From CBCPMX01 sp965120355 (lineage in GTDB: Bacteria > Bacillota > Clostridia > Oscillospirales > Oscillospiraceae), in the NCBI GenBank assembly GCA_965120355.1, contig CBCPMX010000020.1:1-48973 (forward strand): a stretch of 48,973 bases of DNA, in the 5' to 3' direction. The translations under genes and the position numbers were made by a program. Below the pieces are notes generated by a model. The model was given only the letters and a program-made list of their open reading frames with translations, was not told the origin of the DNA and ran no database searches. Positions 7,648 to 15,885 of the stretch are shown in pieces; position 1 is the first letter of the stretch, and each line of letters opens with the position of its first letter.

Positions 7648-8606
7648 GGACGCTCCTTTCCCGGCGCTTGCAGGTGCGCCGCACCCATGGTGCGAAATTT
7701 CTGATAGCGCTGCGCCGCCAGGGCGCTGCCGCTCATGCGCGTCAGCTTCGGCAGGCAGTCGCACAGCGCCTTGTCCACGGCGTAATAGGCCGCCGAAGGC
7801 CGCCGCTGGGCGCCGCCGGGCGGCTCGGCCAAAACCTGATCCACCACGCCAAAGCCCAGCAAATCCGCCGCCGTCAGCTTCATGACGCTGCACGCCTCCC
7901 CGCTTCTGGCCGAATCTTTCCACAAAATTGACGCAAATCCCTCCGGCGACAGGATGGAATACACCGCATTTTCCAGCATCAGCACCGTATTGGCCACACC
8001 CAGGGCCAGGGCGCCGCCGCTGCCGCCTTCTCCAATCACCACGGCCACCACCGGCACCGTCAGGGCGCTCATGGCCGCCAAATTGCGGGCAATGGCAGTG
8101 CTCTGGCCGTCGGTCTCCGCCTCCAGGCCGGGATAGGCGCCGGGGGTGTCGATAAAGGTAATAATGGGCCGGCCGAATTTCTCTGCCTGCTCCATCAGGC
8201 GCAGGGCTTTGCGGTAGCCCTCGGGGCCCGGCATGCCGAAATTACAGGCCATATTTTCCTCCAGGGTTTTGCCCTTCTGGTGGCCGATGACCGTCACCGG
8301 CATCCCATGGAGCAGGGCAATGCCGCCCAGAATGCTCCGATCCTCATGGCCCAGCCGGTCGCCCTTCTGCTCGAAAAAGTCGTCAAAAATGGCGCGGATG
8401 TAATCCCCCGTTTTGGGACGGGCGGAATGCCTGGCCAGATAGACCCGATCCTCCGGCGTCAATTCCCGGCAGGCTGCCAGCAGCTCGTCCAGATCACGGC
8501 GCAGCTGATGCAGCAGAATCTGATTCTCCGCTGTCTCCGGCTGCTGCCGCAGCGCGGCGATCCGCTTATCCAGTTCCAGAATGCGCGGTTCCAGCTCCCT
8601 GTACAT
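7644..8606 (-). CDS. accA: Acetyl-CoA carboxylase carboxyltransferase subunit alpha
   Basis: A 320-residue alpha subunit of the carboxyltransferase, which with AccD moves the carboxyl from carboxybiotin to acetyl-CoA to give malonyl-CoA. The N-terminal ~90 residues are the helical part (ELEPRILELDKRIAALR). The crotonase-like core shows GHQKGKTLEENMACNFGMP, FIDTPGAYPGLEAE and GEGGSGGALALGVAN. The start at 8606 is preferred because AAAGGGG sits 7 bp upstream. A start at 8627 lies inside accD with no ribosome-binding site. The spacing to the accD stop is 1 bp. The C-terminus overlaps the fabH start. Confidence 0.95.
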   Translation of the reverse strand: MYRELEPRILELDKRIAALRQQPETAENQILLHQLRRDLDELLAACRELTPEDRVYLARHSARPKTGDYIRAIFDDFFEQKGDRLGHEDRSILGGIALLHGMPVTVIGHQKGKTLEENMACNFGMPGPEGYRKALRLMEQAEKFGRPIITFIDTPGAYPGLEAETDGQSTAIARNLAAMSALTVPVVAVVIGEGGSGGALALGVANTVLMLENAVYSILSPEGFASILWKDSARSGEACSVMKLTAADLLGFGVVDQVLAEPPGGAQRRPSAAYYAVDKALCDCLPKLTRMSGSALAAQRYQKFRTMGAAHLQAPGKERP

Positions 8607-8607
8607 C

Positions 8608-9483
8608 TCAACGCCCCTTTCCGTCATGCAGCATCAACAGCTGCGTCAGCACCGCCTTCAGGCGGTTCCGGGGAACAATCTGATCCACAAAGCCGTGCTC
8701 TTCCAGAAATTCCGCCCGCTGAAAGCCCTCCGGCAGCTCCTGGCCAATGGTCTGACGAATGACCCGCGGCCCTGCAAAGCCCACCAGCGCCCCCGGTTCG
8801 GCCAGAATGATGTCGCCCAGCGCGGCAAAGCTGGCGCTGACGCCGCCGGTGGTGGGATGGGTCAGGCAGGAAATATACAATCCCCCGCTCCGGCTGAACT
8901 GTTCTACGGCAGCAGCGGTTTTTGCCATCTGCATCAGGGCCAGAATTCCTTCCTGCATCCGCGCGCCGCCGCTGGCGCTGAAGATGAGGATGGGCAGACG
9001 CGCCCGTCCGGCGTACTCCACCGCACGGCAAACCCGTTCGCCCACCACCATACCCATACTGCCCATGAGGAAGCTGCTGTCCAGCACCGATACCACAGCC
9101 TTACGGCCGTTGATCTTCCCCACGGCAGTAATCGCCGCCTCGTCCAGGCCGGTTTTTTCCCGATTGGCGGCGGCTTTGGCCGCATAATCCGGAAACTCCA
9201 ATGGGTCCGGCGGCAGCAAAGGCTCGTCCACCAACTGCCAGCCCTCATCCAGCACCAGCGCCAGGCGCCGCAGCGCCGGCATGGGCTGATGTGCCCCGCA
9301 GGAGGGGCATACCAGCAGGTTGTTTTCCAGCTCCTGCCGCGTCGCCGTATGTCCGCAGGCGTCACAGGTCCACAGAGCCTGCCGGACAGGCTGCGGCGTC
9401 GGCTGCGGCTGCACCGTGGGCCCTTTTCGCAGCTGGCCCATCCGGTCCAGCCGCTGTTTTTTCTTCATGAACGGCTGTTTCAT
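8608..9483 (-). CDS. accD: Acetyl-CoA carboxylase carboxyltransferase subunit beta
   Basis: A 291-residue beta subunit. It carries the family's N-terminal four-cysteine zinc ribbon (Cys40, Cys43, Cys59, Cys62 in WTCDACG...VCPSCGAH), then the crotonase-fold body with SFLMGSMGMVVGE, ILIFSASGGARMQEG and SLTHPTTGGVSASFA-type segments (here CLTHPTTGGVSASFA). The first 35 residues are basic and proline-rich, a little longer than usual. Its ATG overlaps the accC stop by 4 bp. The subunit acts in an alpha2beta2 complex with AccA, encoded directly downstream. Confidence 0.95.
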   Translation of the reverse strand: MKQPFMKKKQRLDRMGQLRKGPTVQPQPTPQPVRQALWTCDACGHTATRQELENNLLVCPSCGAHQPMPALRRLALVLDEGWQLVDEPLLPPDPLEFPDYAAKAAANREKTGLDEAAITAVGKINGRKAVVSVLDSSFLMGSMGMVVGERVCRAVEYAGRARLPILIFSASGGARMQEGILALMQMAKTAAAVEQFSRSGGLYISCLTHPTTGGVSASFAALGDIILAEPGALVGFAGPRVIRQTIGQELPEGFQRAEFLEEHGFVDQIVPRNRLKAVLTQLLMLHDGKGR

Positions 9484-10859
9484 GTCTCATCCTCGATATC
9501 GGATTCCCATCCCAGCAGCGTGTCCAGCTCCCGCTCCAGGAATCCGGTGTCATATTGTCCCCGGACGATATCCGGGTGATGCAGCAGCAGAAAACTCAGG
9601 TCGGCATTGGTTTCGATGCCCTCCACCACCAGTTCGCCGAGAGCGCGGCGCATCCGGCGGATGGTCTCCAGCCGCGTCGGCGCGTGAACCAGAATCTTCG
9701 CCACCATAGAATCATAATAGGGGCTGGTCTCGTAACCGGCATACAGGGCCGTATCCACCCGCACCCCATTGCCGCCAGGCAGGTGCAGGAAGTCCACCGT
9801 GCCGGGGCATGGCGCAAACCCCCGCCGCGGATCCTCCGCATTGATCCGGCACTCCATGGCGTGACCATGCAGCTGGATATCCTCCTGCCGCAGCTTCAGC
9901 GGCAGGCCCGCCGCAATCCGCAGCTGTTCCCGCACCAGGTCCACACCGGTGACCAGTTCTGTCACCGGATGTTCCACCTGAATGCGGGTGTTCATCTCAA
10001 TGAAATAAAAGCTGCCGCTCTGCTCCAGCACAAACTCCACCGTGCCGGCGCTGATATAACCGGCAGCTGCCGCCGCCTGCACCGCCGCCCTTCCCATGGC
10101 CTCCCGCAGTGCCGGCGTCAGGCCCTGGGAAGGGCTCTCCTCCATCAGCTTCTGGTTCTTGCGCTGGATGGAACAGTCCCGCTCGCCCAGGTGGATCACA
10201 TGGCCAAAGGAATCCGCTAAAATCTGAAATTCAATGTGCCGCGGCGACAAAATCAGCTTTTCCAGGTACAGCTCTCCATCGCCGAAGCAGGCCAACGCCT
10301 CTGCCCGGGCTGCCAGGAACGCCTCCGGCAGCTCCTCCGGCGTGTAAGCGCGGCGCATGCCGCGTCCGCCGCCGCCCGCCGCCGCCTTGATGAGCAGGGG
10401 GAATCCGATGGCCTTTGCGGCCTCCACGGCCTCTTCCACCGTTTCCACCCGGTCTGCGGTTCCCGGCACCACTGGCACACCGGCGGCCATCATCAAGCGT
10501 CTGGCCTGCACTTTGTTGCCCATGGTCTCCATGACCTGGGCCGGCGGCCCAATGAACCGCAGACCCGCAGCCTCGCAGCGGCGGGCAAATTCGGGGTTCT
10601 CCGAGAGAAATCCATAGCCCGGATGAACCGCGTCGCAGCCGGTCCGGGTGGCAGCAGTCAAAATGGCGTTCATATTCAAATAGCTGTCCGCCGCTTTCGG
10701 CGGGCCGATGCACACGGCCCGGTCCGCCAATTGCACATGCAGGGCAGTTTCATCAGCCGTAGAATAGACCGCCACCGATTCAATTCCCATCTCCCGGCAG
10801 CACCGGATAATCCGCACGGCAATTTCGCCCCGGTTGGCAATCAACACTCGTCGCAGCAC
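9480..10859 (-). CDS. accC: Biotin carboxylase subunit of acetyl-CoA carboxylase
   Basis: A 459-residue biotin carboxylase that uses ATP and bicarbonate to carboxylate the biotin on AccB. The N-terminal RVLIANRGEIAVRIIRCC, the HPGYGFLSENPEFA segment, the glycine-rich ATP-grasp loop KAAAGGGGRGMR, the ERDCSIQRKNQKLMEESPS stretch and the EMNTRIQVEHPVTE catalytic motif are all present. Length is standard. The start codon is GTG, 3 bp after the accB stop, with GGGAG inside the end of accB. It overlaps accD by 4 bp. Confidence 0.96.
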   Translation of the reverse strand: MLRRVLIANRGEIAVRIIRCCREMGIESVAVYSTADETALHVQLADRAVCIGPPKAADSYLNMNAILTAATRTGCDAVHPGYGFLSENPEFARRCEAAGLRFIGPPAQVMETMGNKVQARRLMMAAGVPVVPGTADRVETVEEAVEAAKAIGFPLLIKAAAGGGGRGMRRAYTPEELPEAFLAARAEALACFGDGELYLEKLILSPRHIEFQILADSFGHVIHLGERDCSIQRKNQKLMEESPSQGLTPALREAMGRAAVQAAAAAGYISAGTVEFVLEQSGSFYFIEMNTRIQVEHPVTELVTGVDLVREQLRIAAGLPLKLRQEDIQLHGHAMECRINAEDPRRGFAPCPGTVDFLHLPGGNGVRVDTALYAGYETSPYYDSMVAKILVHAPTRLETIRRMRRALGELVVEGIETNADLSFLLLHHPDIVRGQYDTGFLERELDTLLGWESDIEDET

Positions 10860-10862
10860 TTG

Positions 10863-11291
10863 TCAACACTCCCGGATCCGGAACAGCGGCGCGTCATAAG
10901 CCACCAGCTCGCCGTCAGACACCAGAACCGCCTCCACTATGCAGTCACAGGGAGCCGGTACTTCGCTCATCATTTTCATGGCCTCAATGAGACAGACAGG
11001 CTGTCCTTTGCGCACCATGCCGCCAGCTTTCACAAAAGGATCGCTGTCCGGCGACGGGGCGGCATAAAACGTGCCCACCAGCGGCGCGCGGATGCACAGC
11101 TCCTCCCGGACGGCGTCCGGCTGCGTGGGCGCCGGCACAGCTGCCTGGGGCACCGCCGGCGCGGCAGCTCCAGCAGGCACGGCGCTTTTCAGCCGGACGT
11201 GATCGCCGTTCAGCGTCACCTCCAGCTCCGCCAGGCCGCTGGCCTGAAAGCGCTCCATCAGCGCATAGACATCACAAAGCTCCATGGCCAT
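10863..11291 (-). CDS. accB: Biotin carboxyl carrier protein of acetyl-CoA carboxylase
   Basis: A 142-residue carrier protein. The N-terminal ~35 residues form the helical AccB start. A Pro/Ala-rich linker follows (37-60), then the biotinyl domain with the biotinylation motif EAMKMM, Lys106, and the usual APLVGTFYAAPSPDSDPFV strand before it. The start is the ATG at 11291, whose A is also the last base of the acpP stop (TGATG), so translation is coupled. The likely biotinylating enzyme, BirA, is encoded at 18621-19607 in this window. Confidence 0.95.
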   Translation of the reverse strand: MAMELCDVYALMERFQASGLAELEVTLNGDHVRLKSAVPAGAAAPAVPQAAVPAPTQPDAVREELCIRAPLVGTFYAAPSPDSDPFVKAGGMVRKGQPVCLIEAMKMMSEVPAPCDCIVEAVLVSDGELVAYDAPLFRIREC

Positions 11292-11518
11292 CAGTCCACT
11301 GCCGACTCCAGATACCGGACAATATCGCCCACGGTTCTGATCTCTTTGAGCTGCTCATCGGGAATGGAGACGCCCACTTCTTCCTCCAACGCCAGATTCA
11401 GCTCCACAGCGTCCAGAGAATCGGCCTCCAGATCCTCGAACAGATCGGTGTCCATGGTGATATCTTCCGCATCGCAGTTGAGCGTTTCGACAATCAGTTC
11501 CTTTACTTTTTCAAACAT
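11291..11518 (-). CDS. acpP: Acyl carrier protein
   Basis: A 75-residue acidic four-helix protein. Ser34 in the EADSLDAVEL motif is the site for the 4'-phosphopantetheine arm that carries the growing acyl chain. Length and sequence (FEKVKELIVETLNCDAEDIT start) are standard. It is the first gene of the fatty-acid operon, with a strong AAGGAG ribosome-binding site. It is preceded by an AT-rich control region holding a promoter and a palindrome. Confidence 0.97.
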   Translation of the reverse strand: MFEKVKELIVETLNCDAEDITMDTDLFEDLEADSLDAVELNLALEEEVGVSIPDEQLKEIRTVGDIVRYLESAVD

Positions 11519-11563
11519 GGTTGATAACTCCTTTTATGACGGGATTACACCCGAAATTATCTC

Positions 11564-11585
11564 AAATATTTTAACTAAAATATTT
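11564..11585. promoter_or_regulatory. 22-bp palindrome, candidate operator of the fatty-acid operon
   Basis: AAATATTTTA and TAAAATATTT, perfect 10-bp arms around a 2-bp centre, lie directly downstream of the -10 box of the acpP promoter, about where transcription should start. A repressor bound here would block the whole operon. Clostridial fatty-acid operons are often run by FabT/MarR-like or FapR regulators. The sequence does not match the FapR box and no regulator gene is in the cluster, so the binding protein is unknown. Confidence 0.6.
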
Positions 11586-11592
11586 TATGACC

Positions 11593-11621
11593 ATCCTATC
11601 AAAAATAGTTCAAAAAATCAA
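11593..11621 (-). promoter_or_regulatory. Promoter of the acpP-fabZ operon
   Basis: Read on the minus strand: TTGATT (11616-11621), a 17-bp spacer and TAGGAT (11593-11598). It lies 75-100 bp before the acpP start in an AT-rich stretch. It is the only convincing promoter for the 11-gene operon, since the internal junctions are overlaps or very short gaps. Confidence 0.65.
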
Positions 11622-11820
11622 GATAATTTTGTAGTTTTCCGCTGTCAGTTTGCGTCCTTTCTATGCACCGAGCCGCGCTTTCTGCGAACGGAAGGGCACA
11701 AATTGACAATTTTCAGAGTGCTTTCCCCGTCTGAAATACGCCCATCCTCCCGCTGGAGGCAGCGCAGCCCAAGCAGGCGGCGCCATCGCCCATCTCCTGT
11801 TTCCTTTTGCAAGCAGCCCC

Positions 11821-11849
11821 TTGCCCCAGCGGCAAAACCGCGCTATAAT
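11821..11849 (+). promoter_or_regulatory. Promoter of azlCD
   Basis: TTGCCC, a 17-bp spacer and a perfect TATAAT (11844-11849), about 100 bp before the azlC start. The leader that follows has no T-box or riboswitch motif that I can see. The 11622-11820 stretch upstream, between the divergent acpP and azlC promoters, shows no gene. Confidence 0.65.
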
Positions 11850-11955
11850 GGACAGGCATTTTCAACAAATTCTGATCCTAATAAGGAACTGTTGAATCCA
11901 TCTGGCGCCTTGCTTTCATCAGTATTTCCGGAACGGATCATCGGAGGGGATCCAC

Positions 11956-12699
11956 ATGGAGAATTCAGGCTCCTGGTTTCGAAACGGCATGCGGGACGGC
12001 CTCCCCATTGGCCTGGGGTATTTTTCCGTAGCCGTCACTTTGGGCATTGCAGCGCGAAACGCCGGATTTTCGGCCTTTCAGGCCATGATCGCCAGCCTGA
12101 CCAACAACACCTCTGCCGGACAATTTGCAGCATTTTCTATCATTGCTGCCGGTGCAGGCTATTGGGAGGTGGCGGTCATGACGCTGGTGGCCAACGCCCG
12201 GTATTTGCTGATGTCGTGTTCCATCAGTCAGAAATTGGACCCCGGCGCGTCTTTTTTGCACCGGCTGCTGGTGGCCTGCGGCATCACCGACGAGCTGTTT
12301 GGCATCTCCATCGCCGTACCAGGCAAGCTGAACCCTTATTATACCTACGGTGCCTTTCTGGTGGCCACCGCCGGCTGGTCCAGCGGCACATTTCTGGGCG
12401 TCCTCATGGGCAATCTTTTACCGGACCGGCTGGTCAGCGCCCTGAGCGTGGGCCTGTACGGGATGTTCCTGGCGGTCATTATCCCGCCGGCCAGAAAGAG
12501 CCGGATTGTAGCCGGCCTCATCGGCGTCAGTTTTCTGCTGAGCTATGCCGCCAACCGTATTGACCTGTTCGCCGGCATCTCTTCCGGCGTGAAAACCATC
12601 CTTCTCACCGTGGTGATCGCTTTGGCCGCGGCGATCCTGTTTCCCCTGAAGGAGGAAGAAGACGCAAAGCAGGAGGAGGCGCAAAACCATGCAGGGTAA
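11956..12699 (+). CDS. azlC: AzlC-family branched-chain amino acid exporter, large subunit
   Basis: A 247-residue integral membrane protein of the AzlC family. With AzlD it forms a branched-chain amino acid exporter (4-azaleucine resistance in Bacillus). The family start FRNGMRDGLPIGLGYFSVAVTLGI is present, and the hydrophobic segments fit the family's multi-spanning topology. Typical residues include the SLTNNTSAGQFA and NARYLLMS segments. The C-terminal tail is charged (KEEEDAKQEEAQ). The ATG follows a GGAGGGG ribosome-binding site. The 3' end overlaps azlD by 11 bp, the usual coupled arrangement. Confidence 0.93.
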   Translation: MENSGSWFRNGMRDGLPIGLGYFSVAVTLGIAARNAGFSAFQAMIASLTNNTSAGQFAAFSIIAAGAGYWEVAVMTLVANARYLLMSCSISQKLDPGASFLHRLLVACGITDELFGISIAVPGKLNPYYTYGAFLVATAGWSSGTFLGVLMGNLLPDRLVSALSVGLYGMFLAVIIPPARKSRIVAGLIGVSFLLSYAANRIDLFAGISSGVKTILLTVVIALAAAILFPLKEEEDAKQEEAQNHAG

Positions 12700-12997
12700 T
12701 GTCTGGATTTACATTCTCATTATGGCGGCGGTAACCTACGCCATCCGCGTCCTGCCGCTGGTACTGATCCGGCGGGAGATCACCAATCGGATCATCCGAT
12801 CCTTTTTATATTACGTTCCCTATGTGACGTTGGCGGTCATGACCTTCCCTGCTATTTTGGACGCTACTCTGTCGCCCTGGGCCGGTCTGGCTGCCCTGAT
12901 CATCGGCATTGTTCTGGCCTGGCGGGGGAAAAGCCTTTTTCAGGTGGCGGTGTTCTGCTGCCTGGCCGTGCTGGCACTGGAGTTTTTCCTGGTCTGA
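12689..12997 (+). CDS. azlD: AzlD-family branched-chain amino acid exporter, small subunit
   Basis: A 102-residue protein with about four membrane segments (YILIMAAVTYAIRVLPLVL at the start, then YVPYVTLAVMTFPAIL, GLAALIIGIVLAW and FCCLAVLALEFFLV). The AVTYAIRVLPL segment is characteristic of AzlD. It has the AGGAGG ribosome-binding site inside the end of azlC. It partners AzlC in export of branched-chain amino acids. No terminator hairpin is obvious before the helD promoter. Confidence 0.92.
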   Translation: MQGNVWIYILIMAAVTYAIRVLPLVLIRREITNRIIRSFLYYVPYVTLAVMTFPAILDATLSPWAGLAALIIGIVLAWRGKSLFQVAVFCCLAVLALEFFLV

Positions 12998-13013
12998 GAG
13001 AAGCGGTTTTCAG

Positions 13014-13042
13014 TTGACTTCCCCCGGCTTCGGCGATATAAT
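13014..13042 (+). promoter_or_regulatory. helD promoter
   Basis: TTGACT, a 17-bp spacer and a perfect TATAAT (13037-13042), 32 bp before the ATG at 13075. A good sigma-A-type match. Confidence 0.75.
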
Positions 13043-13074
13043 TAAGGTCTATTTTGCATTTGGAGGTGTTACCC

Positions 13075-15162
13075 ATGGACGAGCTTATGCAAAAAGAAGA
13101 ACAGGCCCATCTGGAACAAATTCTCCAGGTTATAGAGGACAAGCTGCGGCAGTGGAACCTGACGGCGGAGCAGAGCCGCGCCCAAGCCATGGAACAGAAG
13201 AAGACCCTATGGGAAAATCTCTATGAAATGGACCGCCGGGACCAGGTCAACGCCCGGGACGAGATCAACGCCAGCATACAGGCCCACGACAAGGCCATGG
13301 AAGAGGCCGCCCTGTATGGCCGTCTGCTGAACAGCCCGTATTTTGGCCGGATTGACTTTCGGGAAAACGGTCAAAGCGCCGAGACGTTTTACATCGGTCT
13401 GACGGGCCTGCGGGGGAAGCGGCCCACGGATATTCTGGTCTATGACTGGCGCGCGCCGGTGTCATCCATGTTCTATGACTTTGACGTGGGTCCCGCCTCT
13501 TATGACGCCCCCATGGGCAAAATTGAAGGCGACCTGCTGCTGCGGCGGCAGTTTAAGATTGTGGACAGCAAACTGGAATATGTGCTGGACAGCGCCATCA
13601 AAATTGACGACGATATTTTGCAAAAAGAGCTCAGCCGCACCACATCGCCCCGCATGCGTAACATCATCGCCACCATCCAGCGGGATCAGAACCGGATCAT
13701 CCGTACTGACGCCCGCACCTCAGTCATTGTGCAGGGCGTAGCCGGGTCCGGGAAGACCTCCGTGGCGCTGCACAAGGTGGCCTATCTGCTCTACACCTAC
13801 CGGGGCAAGATCACCTCCCGGAATCTGTTGATCCTGTCTCCCAGCAAAGTGTTTTCCGACTATATCTCCGGTATCCTGCCGGAGCTGGGAGAAGAAAACG
13901 TCACCGAGCTGAGCTTTGACCAACTGGCCTGGAACGAGCTGGGGCAGGAAATTGAGTACGAAAGCCGTTATGATCAGCTGGAGTATATCCTCAATCACTC
14001 CGGCGACGACGATCTTCGTCTGCGGGAGATCGAGCTGAAAAGCACCCGGGACTATGCCCTTTGGCTGCGGGAATACGCCGACGTGCTGCTGCAAGACAAT
14101 TTCCGTCCCCAGGTATTTGTCTACGGCAACGAACGGTTTGAAGCGGAAGAGATTGCCGATCTGTTTTACAACCGCTTCGCCTCCCAGCCCTTCTTTGTCC
14201 GCATTGCGTGGATCCAGGACAAGCTGCTCGAGGAGCTGGAGGTTCGCCAGAACAAGGACATGGGGACCCGCGCGCAAAAAGCGGTTGCCCGCGCCATGGA
14301 GCGGATGGTTCGTTGTACCAGTCTGCCCCAGCTCTATAGCGGGTTCATTCATTGGCTCCATGACACTGGGCGGGCCGACTTGACGCCGGTGGACACCAAC
14401 AGCCGGGTGGCCTATGAGGATTTGTTCCCCATGGTGCTGTTGAAATACTATATGAAAGGCTCCCGGGACTTCTCCCGCATCCGCCATCTGGTAGTGGACG
14501 AAATGCAGGACTACAGTCCCGTCCAGTATGAGATTCTCAATTATCTGTTCAAATGTCCCAAGACCATTCTGGGCGACATCTCCCAGAATCTGAATCTCCA
14601 CAGCGGCATCCGCCAGCTGGATGAGTTCGCCGGGGATCTGGCCCAGGTGGAGGTCATCCGCCTCAACAAGAGTTTCCGCAGCACCTGGGAAATCGCACAG
14701 TTCGCCAATGCCATCAGCCCTGTGGAGGGCTTTGACGTGGTGGAGCGCCATGGCGAAGCGCCCCAGGTCCGTGGTTTCGCCAGCCAGGCGGCGCTGGTTG
14801 ACGCCATTTTAGAAGAGCTGGCCCAATTTCACACCCTGGATCTGCAGTCTGTGGCCATCCTCTGTAAGACCGCCGCCCACGCTGAGGCCATCTACGACGC
14901 CATCAAAGACGCGGAACCGGGCGTCCACTTCATCACGCCGGCCAGCGACGCCTTTTTGCAGGGTGTCACCGTCACCACGGCCTATCTGGCCAAGGGGCTG
15001 GAGTTTGATATGGTCCTTGTGGCCGACGCCGACGATGCCACCTACCGCACAGAGACTGACCGTCAAAATCTGTACGTGGCCTGTACCCGCGCCCTGCACC
15101 GCCTGCGGGTGTTCTACACCGGATCCCCCACGCCGCTGCTGCCGCAGCCGGCTGGACAGTGA
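13075..15162 (+). CDS. helD: HelD-type UvrD-like ATPase that recycles RNA polymerase
   Basis: A 695-residue superfamily 1 ATPase of the HelD group. The N-terminal ~85 residues are a long charged coiled-coil (KEEQAHLEQILQVIEDKLRQ), the arm that HelD pushes into RNA polymerase. Walker A is GVAGSGKTS (221-229), Walker B is DEMQDYSP, and later SF1 motifs GDISQNL, LNKSFRST, VTTAYLAKGLEFDMVLV and NLYVACTRALHRL are present. Known HelD proteins release stalled polymerase from DNA and affect rifampicin tolerance. The start at 13075 is chosen for its TGGAGGTG ribosome-binding site; seven extra upstream codons lack one. It is single-gene, with its own promoter and terminator. Confidence 0.9.
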   Translation: MDELMQKEEQAHLEQILQVIEDKLRQWNLTAEQSRAQAMEQKKTLWENLYEMDRRDQVNARDEINASIQAHDKAMEEAALYGRLLNSPYFGRIDFRENGQSAETFYIGLTGLRGKRPTDILVYDWRAPVSSMFYDFDVGPASYDAPMGKIEGDLLLRRQFKIVDSKLEYVLDSAIKIDDDILQKELSRTTSPRMRNIIATIQRDQNRIIRTDARTSVIVQGVAGSGKTSVALHKVAYLLYTYRGKITSRNLLILSPSKVFSDYISGILPELGEENVTELSFDQLAWNELGQEIEYESRYDQLEYILNHSGDDDLRLREIELKSTRDYALWLREYADVLLQDNFRPQVFVYGNERFEAEEIADLFYNRFASQPFFVRIAWIQDKLLEELEVRQNKDMGTRAQKAVARAMERMVRCTSLPQLYSGFIHWLHDTGRADLTPVDTNSRVAYEDLFPMVLLKYYMKGSRDFSRIRHLVVDEMQDYSPVQYEILNYLFKCPKTILGDISQNLNLHSGIRQLDEFAGDLAQVEVIRLNKSFRSTWEIAQFANAISPVEGFDVVERHGEAPQVRGFASQAALVDAILEELAQFHTLDLQSVAILCKTAAHAEAIYDAIKDAEPGVHFITPASDAFLQGVTVTTAYLAKGLEFDMVLVADADDATYRTETDRQNLYVACTRALHRLRVFYTGSPTPLLPQPAGQ

Positions 15163-15173
15163 ATTTACAAAAC

Positions 15174-15208
15174 TGCCCCCCGGACAGGCTCGGCCTGTCC
15201 GGGGGGCA
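15174..15208. terminator. Terminator between helD and the convergent deacylase gene
   Basis: A perfect 16-bp GC-rich inverted repeat (15174-15189, 15193-15208) with a 3-nt loop. It lies between convergent genes, with short T-rich stretches on each side, so it can serve both strands. Confidence 0.85.
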
Positions 15209-15220
15209 TGCTGTTTTGGG

Positions 15221-15709
15221 TCAAAATTCCGCGATATGAACATCGTTGCCGTGTGCGCGAAGGATGGCCGCCAGATCCTCGGATTTCAACCATACCGTGG
15301 CAGTATTCTCATTGGGATGGACCCCGATGAGCCCTGGCGGTGCAAAGAAGGCTTTGTCCAGCCAGACCTGCACCCGGCACTCCGCATCATTCAGGATTCC
15401 CAGCGGCGAAACTGCGCCGGGAATCAGTCCCAGGATAGCCTCCAGATCCTCCGCCGAGGCAAAGGTCAGCGCGCGCGTACCATGGGTCCGCCGGAATTCT
15501 TTGAGGTCGACCCGTTTGTCGCCCTGGACAGTAATCAAATAATACTTTTGCCGCTTATCGTCCCGCACAAAGAGATTTTTCGCATCTGCCTCGGGATACG
15601 GCAAGGCCACATCCGTCAGCTCGGCCATATTGTATACGGCCTTGTGCTCCGTAATCTCATGCCAGACGCCGCTGGTTTGCAGATAGTTGTAAATATCGGA
15701 TTTATTCAT
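15221..15709 (-). CDS. YbaK/PrdX-type aminoacyl-tRNA deacylase
   Basis: A 162-residue protein of the YbaK/ProX editing family. These hydrolyse mischarged tRNA, usually Ala-tRNA(Pro) or Cys-tRNA(Pro), in trans. The core fits the PrdX/ProXp-ala branch: an early EHKAVYNMAEL strand, then AKNLFVRDDKRQKYYLITVQGDKRVDLK and SPLGILNDAECRVQVWLDK, followed by the conserved GVHPNENTATVWLKSEDL end. The Lys-rich DDKRQKYYL strand corresponds to the catalytic region. The ATG at 15709 has GGGAGGGG upstream, and an 11-codon upstream extension lacks a site. It is a single gene, divergent from blaI. Exact amino-acid specificity is not visible from sequence. Confidence 0.88.
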   Translation of the reverse strand: MNKSDIYNYLQTSGVWHEITEHKAVYNMAELTDVALPYPEADAKNLFVRDDKRQKYYLITVQGDKRVDLKEFRRTHGTRALTFASAEDLEAILGLIPGAVSPLGILNDAECRVQVWLDKAFFAPPGLIGVHPNENTATVWLKSEDLAAILRAHGNDVHIAEF

Positions 15710-15820
15710 GCCGTATTCCCCTCCCCTTTTGTATCCGTGCACATGGCGCGATGCGGATACTATACCACACGCCTGCGGAAAATTCCACCCTTCCGCTTTC
15801 AGCTCTTTTCCGAATTTCCC

Positions 15821-15849
15821 TTGACACTGGCACGGTTTTACGGTATCAT
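15821..15849 (+). promoter_or_regulatory. Promoter of the blaI-M56 operon
   Basis: TTGACA (15821-15826), a 17-bp spacer and TATCAT (15844-15849), 37 bp before the blaI start. No clean palindromic BlaI operator is visible; a loose GTAGACGTATTATTAC stretch follows the -10 box. The rest of the 176-bp divergent region holds nothing else I can support. Confidence 0.65.
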
Positions 15850-15885
15850 AATGTAGACGTATTATTACTTTTTGGAGGTGTGATT

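Noticed and set aside
11564..11585. A FapR box at the fatty-acid promoter
   Set aside because: The palindrome does not carry the TTAGTACCTA-type FapR core, so I call it only a palindromic candidate operator.
11850..11955. A T-box leader for azlCD
   Set aside because: No AGGGTGGNACCGCG-like T-box word or terminator-antiterminator pair is present.
10236..12563. A 775-codon open frame on the plus strand crossing accC, accB, acpP and azlC
   Set aside because: It runs antisense through four well-recognised genes, has low-complexity His/Arg/Gln-rich translation and no ribosome-binding site. GC-rich antisense shadow.
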